Shown here in pieces: positions 24,311 to 34,365 of a stretch of 64,000 bases of DNA. This DNA comes from Adiantum capillus-veneris (lineage: Eukaryota; Streptophyta; Polypodiopsida; Polypodiales; Pteridaceae): NCBI GenBank assembly GCA_014529385.2, contig CM043954.1, positions 96,799,247 to 96,863,246 on the forward strand, read 5' to 3'. Made by a program: the position numbers and the translations under genes. Under the pieces are notes generated by a model that saw nothing but the letters and a program-made list of their open reading frames with translations, had not been told where the DNA came from and searched no databases. Position 1 is the stretch's first letter; each line of letters starts with the position of its first letter.

Positions 24311-25387
24311 TTCAAGTAGAGCTTATTTTTTCTCCAGTATCTCCTGCCAAGTGGACTATTGCCATAGAAGTTCAGGAAATTAATGAAATGGAAATCAATA
24401 GCCTGGAAGGTAAACTTTTCAAGTGTATTTTGAAAAGGTTAATATGTCAGTCTGATTGAGGTTTTTAAGGCCTGGTACTTGTCTATGGAAGAACTCAGCT
24501 GGATTGGAGATGTTCAAGAACCAGATGAGAAGGTTGAAGACATAGCAGCTAAGCAGGATGCAGAGCAGGATGTAGATGTAACACCAGATAAAGTAGAGGA
24601 AGACCAGGAACCAGCAGTTTGCCCCGAAATTGAGGAGATTTTGCCAAACTGCCCTGGATGGGGATATCTTGTTTCAAATTTCTGCAAGATCAAAAAGCTC
24701 ATCATCCTTGATCTCGATGGACTATTTGTGAAATGAGATGTAACCAAATGTGATCCAAAGATTGGACAACTTAAACACCCTCCACGTCCAGCTTCCGACA
24801 GAGTTAAACTAAAAAGAGTGGACGAGAAGTTGTGGATCTACTACCGTAGAGATGTTGAGTAATTTGTTTGGGATTTGAGACAAATAGCAGATGCAATGAT
24901 TTGAAGCACTTGTACTGCTGCTAACATTGAGCATATCCTCAGTACATGTTGGCCAGACATATGGGAACATAGGACTTATTACTTTAGGAATCTCTTCTCA
25001 AATTGGCAATATGAAAAGTGGTCGTATTTTGAAGAGATTGTTGGAGCTCCAAGAGACCTTGCAGGTGAACCTGTGTCTTTCAAGACCCTTTACCATGTCT
25101 GGAACAAGTTTCCAGAATATGACTCCTCTTGGACATTCCTGGTAGATGACTCCAGATATAAAAATCTGCGCAATGTCTAGGACAACTGTATATGTCCACC
25201 CACCTTTGATCCTCTTGATGAAGAACAAGACCCTGATTACCTCACGCGCACACTGTTGCCATGGCTGTGCAGATGGGCACTAACCCCCAATACCTTGGAG
25301 TATACAAAGGCAAACCCCATCAGCAATCCCAAAGATGAACTTTCAAGTCTAGTCTTTGAGCACTTTGTTATAAATGGAGATGAATGA
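24311..25387 (+). pseudogene. FCP1/NIF-type HAD phosphatase-like pseudogene within the transposon
   Basis: One reading frame from 24479 to the stop at 25385-25387 carries HAD motifs in order. KKLIILDLDGLFV (about 24692-24730) is the DxDG nucleophile block. STCTAANIEHIL (about 24905-24940) takes the place of motif II. TFLVDDSRYKN (about 25133-25165) is the acidic DD motif. Between them is a WEKWxYF/LxxVW pattern typical of plant FCP1-like proteins. An acidic N-part (24485-24640) precedes it, possibly with an upstream exon at 24311-24410 ending at donor GTAAAC. Four in-frame stops (24734 TGA, 24860 TAA, 24902 TGA, 25178 TAG) kill it. The family normally dephosphorylates proteins such as the RNA polymerase II CTD; here it is either captured host sequence or a decayed element gene. 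Confidence 0.75.
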
Positions 25388-25549
25388 GATTGTACATCCG
25401 GAAGTGCCAGAAGCGTTATATATTGTACATTCTTGGTGGATCTGTAGACGTTTCTGGATAATTGTTGTAATATACTTTTTGTAATATACAGAAGTTCTGG
25501 CACTTTACTGTCTCTGCACTATACATGTCTCTACACTTTTGAATGTCTC

Positions 25550-25850
25550 AGAACCACTTTTTAGTGGTGCTAAACCCCTAAAACGTGGTTAAATTTTTAT
25601 TATGTTATTGTAACAGTTTTTTTGGAACTGCAACACCATTTAATGGTGATGTTTGGGGGGAGTGGTGAAGCATTCTTAACCACTTTTTAGTGGGGCTAAA
25701 CCACTTTTTAGTGGTGCTAAACTACTTTAGTACCACTAAAAAGTGGTAAATTTTTATTGAGTTTTTCTGAAACTGCAACACTTTTTAGTGGTGATGTTTG
25801 GGGGGGAGAGGGGGGAGTGGTGAAGCATTCTCAAAAACCAACACGTCAAT
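25550..25850. repeat. central block of ACCACTTTTTAGTGGT motifs
   Basis: At least five copies of (A)CCACTTTTTAGTGG or close variants lie between the 3' ends of the convergent HAD-like and transposase genes. A longer unit, TTTTTAGTGGTGATGTTTGG or close variant, occurs twice (about 25633 and 25784). Confidence 0.8.
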
Positions 25851-25919
25851 TCCATTGTACGTTTACACCAATTCCATCTTGTTCAATATTTCACTAGATG
25901 ATATAAAATCAGATTTGAT

Positions 25920-27785
25920 TTACAATTCAAAGGGCATGCTATTGTATATTCCCTCATGGTTTTCATTGGAAAGTTCGAACACTTCTCCTATGCCATCGAG
26001 CACTACATGCTCCATAAGGAACTTTATTTCCCTTATCAAGTGGGAATATATGAAAACTACTAGCTTGTTATCCCACATTTCATACAAGTTTTCTTGTAGG
26101 GATTTATACCAATGGCCCGTGACCATATAAGTATGCTTCTCTATCTTATTGCCCCGTGCATCAATTTGCTCGTTAGTTGTTAGGACCTTAGCTACTACAC
26201 ACTTCAAAATGTAGAAGTCAACAGCCTCCTCATTATTCTCTTCAGAAGTGACAGAAAATTGTCTCCAGGTGTGAGAGCATCGCTTAAGGAGTCATAATGA
26301 CCTGCATAAGTGGCACCATGGAACTCCTCATCGTCTGAGTCTCCGTATGACTGGGAATCATTAGCAAGTGGCTCCAAAGTGTGATATTGCCATGTCTCCA
26401 CATGTGATCTGTTCATACACTTTCTCCAATGGCCAAGCCTGCAAGGAAAACAAAACCATGACAACCATTTTGATCGCAATGCACAAGTGTTGTTCTCAGA
26501 ATACCCATTCACACAGTGCATTGCTCTTGATCCCTTCAATGGTTTGCAGTCCCATTGATGGGATCGTTGAACATCGCCTAGCTTGACCTCCCAGAACACC
26601 CTACTGAACTCCCTCTTTTGCTTGTCATACATAGCAGTTGCTCCAGTACTGAGATGCATTCTCAAAAAAGAGACAACTTCAACTGCACAAGTCAACAATT
26701 GCTCATGAGTTAGAGCCCTTTTAATGACAGCCCCATCCCCATCATGTTCCCCCTTTCCATGTCCTGAGCAAAAAAAAATTCCAATTCATTTCCATGCCAG
26801 TAAGGCTCCAATATCTAGCAACAAAGTAAAACGGTCGCTTTGCTTTAAATTGTGAAGTTGCGCCATCTGACCAAACCCAATGTTTTTTAAAGCTTAGCCC
26901 TTGATCTCTCAACCATTGAGCATGTAAGAGAAAAGCATGTTGCACAAATAAGGTGTCATGTTGTTTATCATCTGAGACAAAAAAGTGCATGGTCTTCTTT
27001 ATTGCACCTGATGTGATGCGGAAATAAGTAATCAGGTTAAAGATAGTGACCTGCTTAGTGTACCAATGCATTAACTGGATCTCATTTTGCTCCTTGAAGG
27101 AGTAGTTCTCTGCAAGGTCAACGGCGGAGACAACCACATCATTTGGAAACAAAGAAATGCAATCCTTGAACTGTTGTGCTTGCCACCTAAATATAAAATT
27201 TTGAGTGACATACTTCTTCAAGTGGTCTTGGTACACTCGCAAAAGTTCTCTAGGCAGCATTTTCTTGTGGACAATGTCTTTCACAGTGCTCTTTCTAGCT
27301 TCATTGTTTAATCCAGTAGCACCCACTATATTTTCAAAAAACTTCATAGATACTTGCTTACTCTGCTCAACTTCTTCTCTTGGACAGATCTGAATATTAC
27401 CTACACCGCATGCATTGCATGTTCCCATTAAGCATTGGTAGCTATGGAAACTATTTTCTGCAAGTATAGGGCAGAGTATAGACTCCAACAGTGAAGTGGT
27501 ACTCATACTTGCATTTTTGTATGCAAGACATCCATGGTTGACAACTTCATCATGATGAAGGCATATAGGGCACGTGCACACGCAACAAGAACCATGAAGA
27601 TCAAAACTTGGAGTCCGCATGTGATTTACTACCTCTTTAAGGAAAATCATTTGTACATGCACAATACAACAGCAGGTGTAGCGATCCCTCAATTTTCGGA
27701 CAAAGAACGGTTTCATAGACTCGAAGCAACGTTGCGAAATCTGAATATCTGCATAGTTTGTCTTGAATCTTAAATAAAGCTCCAC
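25920..27785 (-). pseudogene. putative DDE transposase of the 12 kb element, exon 2
   Basis: The exon begins at 27785 after acceptor ATATTGCAG. An N-part (FFVRKLRDRYTCCCIVHVQM) leads to a Cys-rich zinc-ribbon-like segment (CTCPICLHH, CLMGTCNACG). The catalytic-like core has VVVSAVDLAENYSF (Asp codon 27117-27119), FFVSDDKQHD, HWVWSDGATSQFK (Asp codon 26865-26867) and GHGKGEHDGDGAVIKRAL (Glu codon 26747-26749). I infer a D-D-E triad. The C-part (YMVTGHWYKSLQ, FIYSHLIREIKFLM) ends at a stop near 25920. A one-base frameshift lies in the A9/T9 run at 26770-26778 just before the Glu motif, and another near 26258. I recall similar motif sets in uncharacterised proteins of other eukaryotes but cannot name the superfamily. 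Confidence 0.7.
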
Positions 27786-28198
27786 CTGCAATATACATGT
27801 ATACAAATGTTAAAAATAAACTTAGCATTCAAAACTAGTTAAATTGTTTCAAAACATTAAAAAGTGATTCTATATCACTAAAAACTAAAAACTAGTAATG
27901 ATACATTCAGTAGTATTGTTTTACCTGTAAAAATAATGCACCACAAATACAAATTAGTGTAGAAACTAGTAACCATAAAAAAAGGTAGAATATTAAGAGG
28001 TTGTGTGAGGACAACTTAATAGTGGTGAGCAACCGCATTCAACGTAACTAAAAAGTGGTTTGGCACGACTTAAAAGTGAATTCAAACCACTTGACGGTGA
28101 TGAACCGCCAATAAAAAATGGTGTGCACTGCTTGAATATGGTGGGCAAGGATTAAAAAGTGGTGAGTAAGGACATGAAAGTTCTGGGGAAGTTCAAAA

Positions 28199-28434
28199 CT
28201 AGCACTTAAAAAGTAGCTGGGAGGGACAAAATACTAGGCGACAGACCAGCATTAGCACTAGATAGTAGTCCAACACAACTTGAAAGTGGAGGAGCTCTTG
28301 TGAAAAGTGTTTGATGACCACTTTACTTTTCACAAGAGCTCCTCCACTTCCAAGTTGTGTTGGACCACTTTCTAGTTTTGATGCTGGTCTGTCGTCTAGT
28401 ATTTTGTCCCTCCCAGCTACTTTTTAAGTGCTAG
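28199..28434. repeat. long hairpin, two arms of about 110 bp
   Basis: CTAGCACTTAAAAAGTAGCT at 28199 is the exact complement of the sequence ending at 28434. The arms continue through GGGAGGGACAAAATACTAG and GGAGCTCTTGTGAAAAG to a loop of about 18 bases (28308-28325). Only a few mismatches are visible. It is transcribed as part of the intron if the gene model is right. Confidence 0.85.
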
Positions 28435-28487
28435 ATTTTAATTGGTGACTGGTCACTTTGAACTAGTCGCTCACCACTCTGCTTCAT

Positions 28488-29340
28488 GACCACTTGAGAG
28501 TGGTGAGCAACTTCTTCAAAGTGGGCAGTCACCACTTGAACGCGGATTCTAGTCACTTGAATGCGGTTTCTGGCCACTTGAAAGCGGGAACTTGCTGCTT
28601 GATTGCAGTGACAAGGTTTTAGCTACCACTTGAAAGTGGTGTCTTGCCACTTGGGAGTGGTGCCTCATCACTTGCATGGAGTGATGACTGACGTAGTGAC
28701 TTAGCACATGAAAGTGGTGTCTCACCACTTGATGACCACTTGAAATTAGTGAGAAACTACTTCAAAGTGGGCAATCACCACTTGAACGCTGATTCTGGTC
28801 ACTTGAATGCAGTGTCTGTCCACTTGAAAGCGGGAGCTTGCCGCTTGATTGCAGTGACTAGGTTTAAGCTATCACTTGAAAGTGGTATCTCACCACTTGA
28901 TGACCACTTGAGAATGGTGAGCAACTAGTTCAAAGTGGGCAGTCACCACTTGAACGCGGATTCAAGTCATTGGAATGCGGTGTTTGGCCACTTGAAAGTG
29001 GTGTCTCACCACTTGGGAGTGGTGTCTCACCACTTGCATGGAGTGATGACTAACGTAGTACTTTGCACATGAAAGTGGTGTCTCACCACTTGATGACCAC
29101 TTGAGAGTGGTGAGAAACTAGTTCAAAGTGGGCAGTCACCACTTTAACACGTTTTCTTGTCACTTCAATGCGGTGTCTGGCCACTTGAAAGCGGGAATTT
29201 TCCGCTTGATTGCAGTGATAAGGTTTTAGTTTCTACTTGAAAGTGGTGTCACACCACTTGGGAGTGGTGCCTCACCACTTGCATGGAGTGATGGACTGAC
29301 GTAGTGACTTAGCACATGAAAGTGGCTTCTCACCACTTGA
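28488..29340 (+). repeat. variable-length direct repeats within the right array
   Basis: Units starting GATGACCACTTGA recur at about 28486, 28732, 28897 and 29090. Each holds CAAAGTGGGCAGTCACCACTT or close variant; most also hold TGCGGTGTCTGGCCACTTGA or variant. Internal deletions make unit lengths roughly 165-250 bp. Confidence 0.8.
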
Positions 29341-30100
29341 ATGCGGTCAGACACCACGTGAAAGTGGTTTTTATACGTGTAAGTGTTGTGTGCACCACTT
29401 CATTGTAGTGTGACAGCACTTGTAAGTGTTTACTAACAAAATGTGTTCAAACTCCACTAATATGGTTTTGGTTACCATCATAAGGTGGTGGGCACCATTC
29501 GTGCAGCGGCAGTAAAAAGTCTATGGCACTACTATAACTATTGCACCATGACTAAAAGCTGCTACATCACTTGGAAAAAGTGAGCTTCACCACCAAAAAC
29601 GTTTTCACCTGTAACACCCCTACGAGTTTGTAAAACACGTTTGTTAGCATTGGGTAAACAAGACTTTTTAGTGGGTGAACACCACTTTCTAGGGTTTACG
29701 GTGAAGCGTTGGTGCATTTCTAGTAAAAACTGTTTCTTAAACATTGAAACCTGCTGCAAAACATTAAAAACTGGTTCAAACACACTAAAAAGTGGTGTGG
29801 AAACACAAGTAAAAGTGCTTCAAAAACATTTAGAACTATTGATCAAATTTTAGAAGTGGTTCAGATACAACTAGAGACCAGTATAGTGATGTTTCACCAC
29901 TTTTTAATGTTGCAGCACCACTAGAAAGTGGTGCAAAACACCAAAACAAGTTGTAGCACTAATAAAAAGAAGTATAGAAACATAATGTTGTGGCAGTAAT
30001 GAGTTGTAGCACCAATAAAAAGTGGTATAGAAACATAATGTTGTAACAGGAATATGAGTTGTAGCACCAATAAAAAGTGCTAAAAAAATATATCAATTAC

Positions 30101-30835
30101 CTGAGGCTCCTCAAGAAGGTGGATTGGATGCTTTACATATGAACATCTAGCTAGTCTCTTACTGCAAACATCTTTCTTGTTGGGGGACACCCTCGTCTCA
30201 TCCATCCAAATTTGAAAGACTATGTCTTTAACAGTTTGAGTGATGTGAGTTCTCCGTGCATCATCTCTATGACACGCAGATGCAGGGAACGAACCATCAG
30301 ATTCACTTGACACTATGAAGTGATGTTTGGCTGAATATAAGTTTCTTTTGTGGATCCCCATAAGCTTGGCAGCTTGTGGTATGCTCATGTCAGTGTTTTT
30401 CTCCTTGCTTCCACCATTCACCAACATCATCATTGCTGATTTCTTCACAAAAAACTCGTCTGAAGATCTTGGGACCTTCACATGATTCAAAGTGTTGCGG
30501 ATGTTTCTCAGCATAATTGCTTCCAACTCTTTGGATTTACTCTGCATAGTAAGGAAGCAAGGATGTTGAAGAAGTTCATCAAAGATTTCCTTCCTACCAC
30601 TTGCATCCATTCCCATGGTTAATGTATCAAAGCGTTGTACCATAGATTGACATATCCTTCGTTTCTTTCTTTCATCCATCTCCCCTGTATTGCTTTCCGT
30701 CACAAAGTTGACCGTTGCCTTACGTTGCTTTCGTTTCTGAGCAGCCCAATATTCCCTTATTAATTTTTTGCACTAAAGTTGAGCTTCTCTACTCAATGAC
30801 GATGAGCTGATAGACAGTTCTTCACTGTGCTCCAT
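30101..30835 (-). pseudogene. putative DDE transposase of the 12 kb element, exon 1
   Basis: ATG at 30835-30833 opens MEHSEELSISSSSLSREAQL. A TAG at 30775-30773 follows, then the frame continues CKKLIREYWAAQKRKQRK, RRICQSMVQRFDTLTMGMDA, AAKLMGIHKRNLYSAKHHF (a helix-turn-helix-like stretch) and WMDETRVSPNKKDVCSKRLA. The exon ends LEEPQ at 30101 with donor GTAATT, phase 0 into exon 2. A non-coding leader exon is likely: donor GAG|GTATG at 30974/30973 and acceptor TTGTAG at 30862. The N-part may bind DNA. The TAG fits decay of a CAG codon. Splice sites are inferred by eye but join two segments of matching character. Confidence 0.65.
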
Positions 30836-31018
30836 TGTTGCAGTACTTTCAAAGGATTGCTCTACAAGAAATACAATACAAATCATAACTACACGCTATA
30901 CTTTTAATTAATACATGGCACCTCTTGCACTAATTAGCAAGATACTAACAAAGCATAATAAGTTTTTACATACCTCAAGAATCATCAAGTAGAAGAGGAA
31001 CCTATAGAGATAGATTTC

Positions 31019-31020
<2 letters not shown>

Positions 31021-31079
<59 letters not shown>

Positions 31080-31162
31080 TGCCGAGAGAGAGAGAGATGA
31101 GCGCGAGCTCAGACACAAGAGGATCCATGCTTAGAGAGAGAGAGAGGGGGGGGGGGGGGGGG
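31021..31162. repeat. (GA)n tract and G17 run in the transposase leader
   Basis: GA repeat at 31021-31074, more GA-rich sequence to 31145, and a run of 17 G at 31146-31162. On the transcript strand this is a CT-rich leader, mirroring the pyrimidine-rich leader of the plus-strand gene near the other TIR. Confidence 0.9.
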
Positions 31163-31461
31163 CTGAGTGATACAGAAAGCTCAGCAAGAGCTCTGTGAGA
31201 GAGAGACAAAGAGGATCTAGATAGAGCTCCAAGAGAGATCTCAGAGACAAAGAAAGCTCAGACAAGTTGTAGCGGGAAAGAAGCGGCGGACAATAACCCA
31301 GTGTTCAGTAGTAAATTACATTTAGTCTCATTAATTGTGGTACGTTAGGAGACTTAATTGACGTACCTTAGGAGAGTGATATTCTTTTTGAGATTTGAAG
31401 CACTTTTAAAACACCCACTTTTAAGCACAAAAAAGCAATGTCTTTGACATTACTTTCCAGG

Positions 31462-31483
31462 CCACCTATACATGCTTTCACCC
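31462..31483 (-). repeat. right TIR of the 12 kb transposon
   Basis: The complement begins GGGTGAAAGCATGTATAG; 22 bp identical to the left TIR. Followed by AACACC of the LINE 3' UTR. Confidence 0.85.
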
Positions 31484-31554
31484 AACACCAAATTACATTT
31501 AGAGGTAATTACAAAAATTTGGGGATCATCAACACCATTCTGCTTACAGGGCAT

Positions 31555-33300
31555 TTAAGCTGTCAGGTTTTCTAAAAGATCCTGCATGCGAGCGACCAGA
31601 CGTATCCCATTGCTGTGTAGCCTTCGTAGCCTTTCAACATCCATTCTACATTCATCAAGCATCCTTTGAAGATGTGTGTAAGATCCATCAAGGAGAACCT
31701 CTTGTTGCTTGTTTATGTTGGCGCTATTGTAATAGCTCATGCAGTCGGTAAGCACTTTGAAGCTTGCTTCGTACACCCTACATTGATCAAGCTTTAGCTG
31801 GTTAACCTGCAAGGAAAAGCAGTGAAAAAGTTCTCTCAGACTTTTAGTCTGGTAAGCCTTGTTAAACAACCTGTCATTTCGGTCAAACCAAATGATCCAA
31901 AAAAACTCCCCTCTTATCCTATTACAAAAAACCGACAGTAAAGAAACTGTATCTCCTAGAAGAAGTTGCTTCCAACTGGGTGTGAACCCTAGACCTGCAT
32001 TAAGAGGGGCCAAAATCTCTAAGCTTTTAGGACAGTTAATGAACAGGTGGGGGATGTCCTCTTCGTCTCTGTTGCACCGTAAGCAAGCTCCGTTTCCTAG
32101 GCCAGCACTCTTCATTCTATGGCCTGTCCAGACTGCTCTGTGCAAAATTAGCAAGAGTAGGACGGAATGCTTTGTGGGGATACCCCTATTCCACAAGGCC
32201 TGGAATTTGAAAGTCCATTGCCTACAGTTAAGTGCAAATTTCCATTTCCTGTTAAGAGAGTTGTGCACAGGTTCTTTCAGGATTGGGTTCAGAGTAGGGG
32301 GGTTGGGCAAAGCGCTCCCATTTTCCCAGTGGAAAGCCTTGGGGGAGGGGTCGCTTTCACTCGAGAGGGTCCATTCTAGTCCCTTTGGGAAGAGAGCCTT
32401 TCGTCTTTCTATAAGTGCTATTTCCCAAGGTTGCAAGGGGTAACGACTTGTGAGTTCGGTAAGGGAGAGCCACCTGTGCTCGAGATTGTGCCACAGGTTT
32501 TTCCAGGTTGAGATTCCTTTGTTGTGGATGCGTTTGGCTGTCCTAATCTGTGCCTCGCTGAGGGGGGGGGGGGATAGGAGGCATAGCCCACCACAACGAT
32601 TTGTGGGTTCTTAGGTAGTAGCTATGTTTGGAGTCCCATTTTACTCTTAAATTCTCTCTATATCTATTCCAGGCTCCCCACAGTGATTTGAGAAGGGGGG
32701 AACCACTAGGGGTTATCGCCACAGGGTCAAAGAATATGGAGATCCAGGGTAGAGGGAGCATCCCCTTATAACCTTTAATTGAAAACTTGCTGATATTTCT
32801 GAATAGCAATGTTTCCCATTCCTCTTCTGAATTGTCTAAAGCCCTATGGATGAGTTTCACTGCTGGCTTGTCCACCCATTTGCTGAAGTTGGAGAGTCCA
32901 AGTCCTCCTTGAGCCTTGGGTAGGCAGCAAATGTCCCAACTTACCTTAGCTAGGCCTTTTCTCAGTGGGTCCCCCGACCAAAGGAAATTTCTACATGCTC
33001 AGGTTATTTCCTTTAGGTGTCAGTCCGGGGGTCTCCAGCAGGAGAGAAAAAAAATCACGTAGCAAGAGAAAAAATGCTTGATGACCAGTGCTCTTCCTGC
33101 GATGTTGGACTAGAACCCATTCCATTGATTTAATTTGGAGGAGAAGCGATCCAAGACCCATTGCCACCTTTGGGCCATGGAAATTTTAAAGCCAAACAGA
33201 ATACCTAAAAGTCTGAAGATGACCCCATCTTGAAGGATTGTGCATCCTTGCTCTGTGATCCATCTAGGAAGTGGAGAGAGGGAAGCCCTGATTTCGGTTT
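31555..33300 (-). pseudogene. LINE ORF2 C-terminal part with zf-RVT domain
   Basis: Reading down from about 33300: decayed RT thumb sequence (FSKWVDKPAVKLIHRALDNS and FRNISKFSIKGYKGMLPLPW at about 32895-32745), then an open stretch 32436-31555. That stretch contains KFQALWNRGIPTKHSVLLLL and CLRCNRDEEDIPHLFINCP, the Cys/His module of plant LINE zf-RVT domains. It ends in a Leu/Arg-rich tail with a stop at 31557-31555. A poly-G tract near 32562-32572 coincides with a frame change. No RNase H domain is evident after the zinc module. Confidence 0.8.
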
Positions 33301-33362
33301 TAGCATGATTGATCTTAGAACCATAGGAATGTCTTCAGACATTTCCAAAAGCTTTGGAGTGT

Positions 33363-34346
33363 CTATTCGTCATTATTGAGCAGACCATTGGTGTCGTCAG
33401 CAAATTGAGACAGGCATTGCTGCCTACCGTCTGGTAGTAGTATTCCTTTGAGAATCCCTTCTTGCATTCTGGTTTTGACCAGCCAATTGAGAGAGTCTGC
33501 AACAGTGGCAAAGAGTAGGGGGGCAAGGGGGCATCCTTGCCTAATCGACCGATTGAGAGGGAAAGGTTCCGAGATGCCATTATTTACTGCTACTCTTGCC
33601 TGGGCGTTCCCTAGCAGGGTCTTCACGAATCTGATTATTCCTGGTCCAAATCCCATCATGGCTAAATAGTCTAGTATGAAGGTCCATTCCAGTCTGTCAT
33701 AGGCTTTGTCGAAATCGACTTTGACAAAAACAAAATCTTGGCCAGTGTTTTCTGCGTGCTCTATTCCTTCCCACAATGCGATGATTGCTTCCATGATTTT
33801 CCTCCCTTTGATGAATCCTTTCTGTTTTGTGCACAGCCATTCAGCAAGGGCTAGGGATATCCTGATAGCAACAGCTTTGGTGAATATTTTGTAGGCTGAA
33901 TTTAGCATGGTGAGAGGTCGCCAGTTTGCCATGATCTCTTTGGGCCCCTTCTTGTGAAGAAGTTTGATGACTCCAGTATTGAGTTGTACTCGTAGGGCGC
34001 CATGTTTGACTGATTCTTCCCAGACTTTAAGAAGTATGGGATCAAGGACTTCCTTAAAGGTCTGGTAGAACTCTGTTGGGATTCCATCAAGGCCTGAAGT
34101 CTTCTTCGGCTTTAAGGACTCAATGGCTTTCTTAATTTCCCCTACTATGATACCTGAATCTAGTTGTATTGCTAAGTGAGGGGGGATCACTTGTTTTCTA
34201 GACTGTCTGATTGTGGCTCGGGCAGAGATTACTTCATCATTCAGAGTTTCCTTGGGACTGAAAAGCGAGGAGAAATGCTCCTTGACAATAGCTAGATTTT
34301 CACTTTCATTGAGGGCCTTGCCGTTCTGACCCCCCAACAATGGCAT
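33363..34346 (-). pseudogene. LINE ORF2 reverse transcriptase domain
   Basis: The 327-codon frame carries the non-LTR RT blocks in order: SLKPKKTSGLDGIPTEFYQT, NWRPLTMLNSAYKIFTKAVA, TKQKGFIKGRKIMEAIIALW, KVDFDKAYDRLEWTFILDYL, NRSIRQGCPLAPLLFATVAD and the active site QFADDTNGLL. The catalytic FADD is intact. It is offset in frame from the endonuclease part (change between 34366 and 34346) and stops at 33363 just after FADD, with the thumb in another frame. Confidence 0.9.
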
Positions 34347-34365
34347 GGCCTCTCTACTATGTTTC

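Larger units (their letters stand above)
27850..30085. repeat. right array of CCACTT/AAGTGG motifs in the transposase intron
   Basis: Most of the 2,315 bp intron (27786-30100) consists of CCACTTGAAAGTGG-type near-palindromes and single CCACTT or AAGTGG half-sites. The dominant spacer is GA(A) here but TTTT or ATA in the left array, so the two arrays are related but separately amplified. Embedded are a long hairpin (28199-28434) and a tandem block (28488-29340). Confidence 0.85.
19441..31483. mobile_element. 12.0 kb TIR transposon with three genes, superfamily not recognised
   Basis: The termini are perfect 22 bp inverted repeats beginning GGGTGAAAGCATGTATAG (19441-19462 and 31462-31483). Both flanks are halves of one LINE 3' UTR, so the boundaries are supported independently. 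Contents from the left: a plus-strand multi-exon gene (exons from about 19.65 to 24.1 kb), a plus-strand HAD phosphatase-like pseudogene (24.3-25.4 kb), and a minus-strand two-exon DDE-like transposase (30.8-25.9 kb). Arrays of CCACTT/AAGTGG motifs fill the large intron of each end gene and the gap between gene ends. No target duplication longer than 1-2 bp is evident. I cannot place it in a named superfamily. Stops and frameshifts in all three genes show the copy is inactive. Confidence 0.8.

Noticed and set aside
28488..29340. CRISPR-like repeat array
   Set aside because: Repeats are degenerate, unevenly spaced and spacers are themselves repeated; the genome is eukaryotic.
19389..31499. AAATTACATT on both sides of the 12 kb transposon as a 10 bp target duplication
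   Set aside because: The copies lie 42 and 6 bp away from the TIRs and are both explained as parts of the LINE 3' UTR.
31859..32443. 194-codon plus-strand frame
   Set aside because: Antisense shadow of the LINE zf-RVT region.
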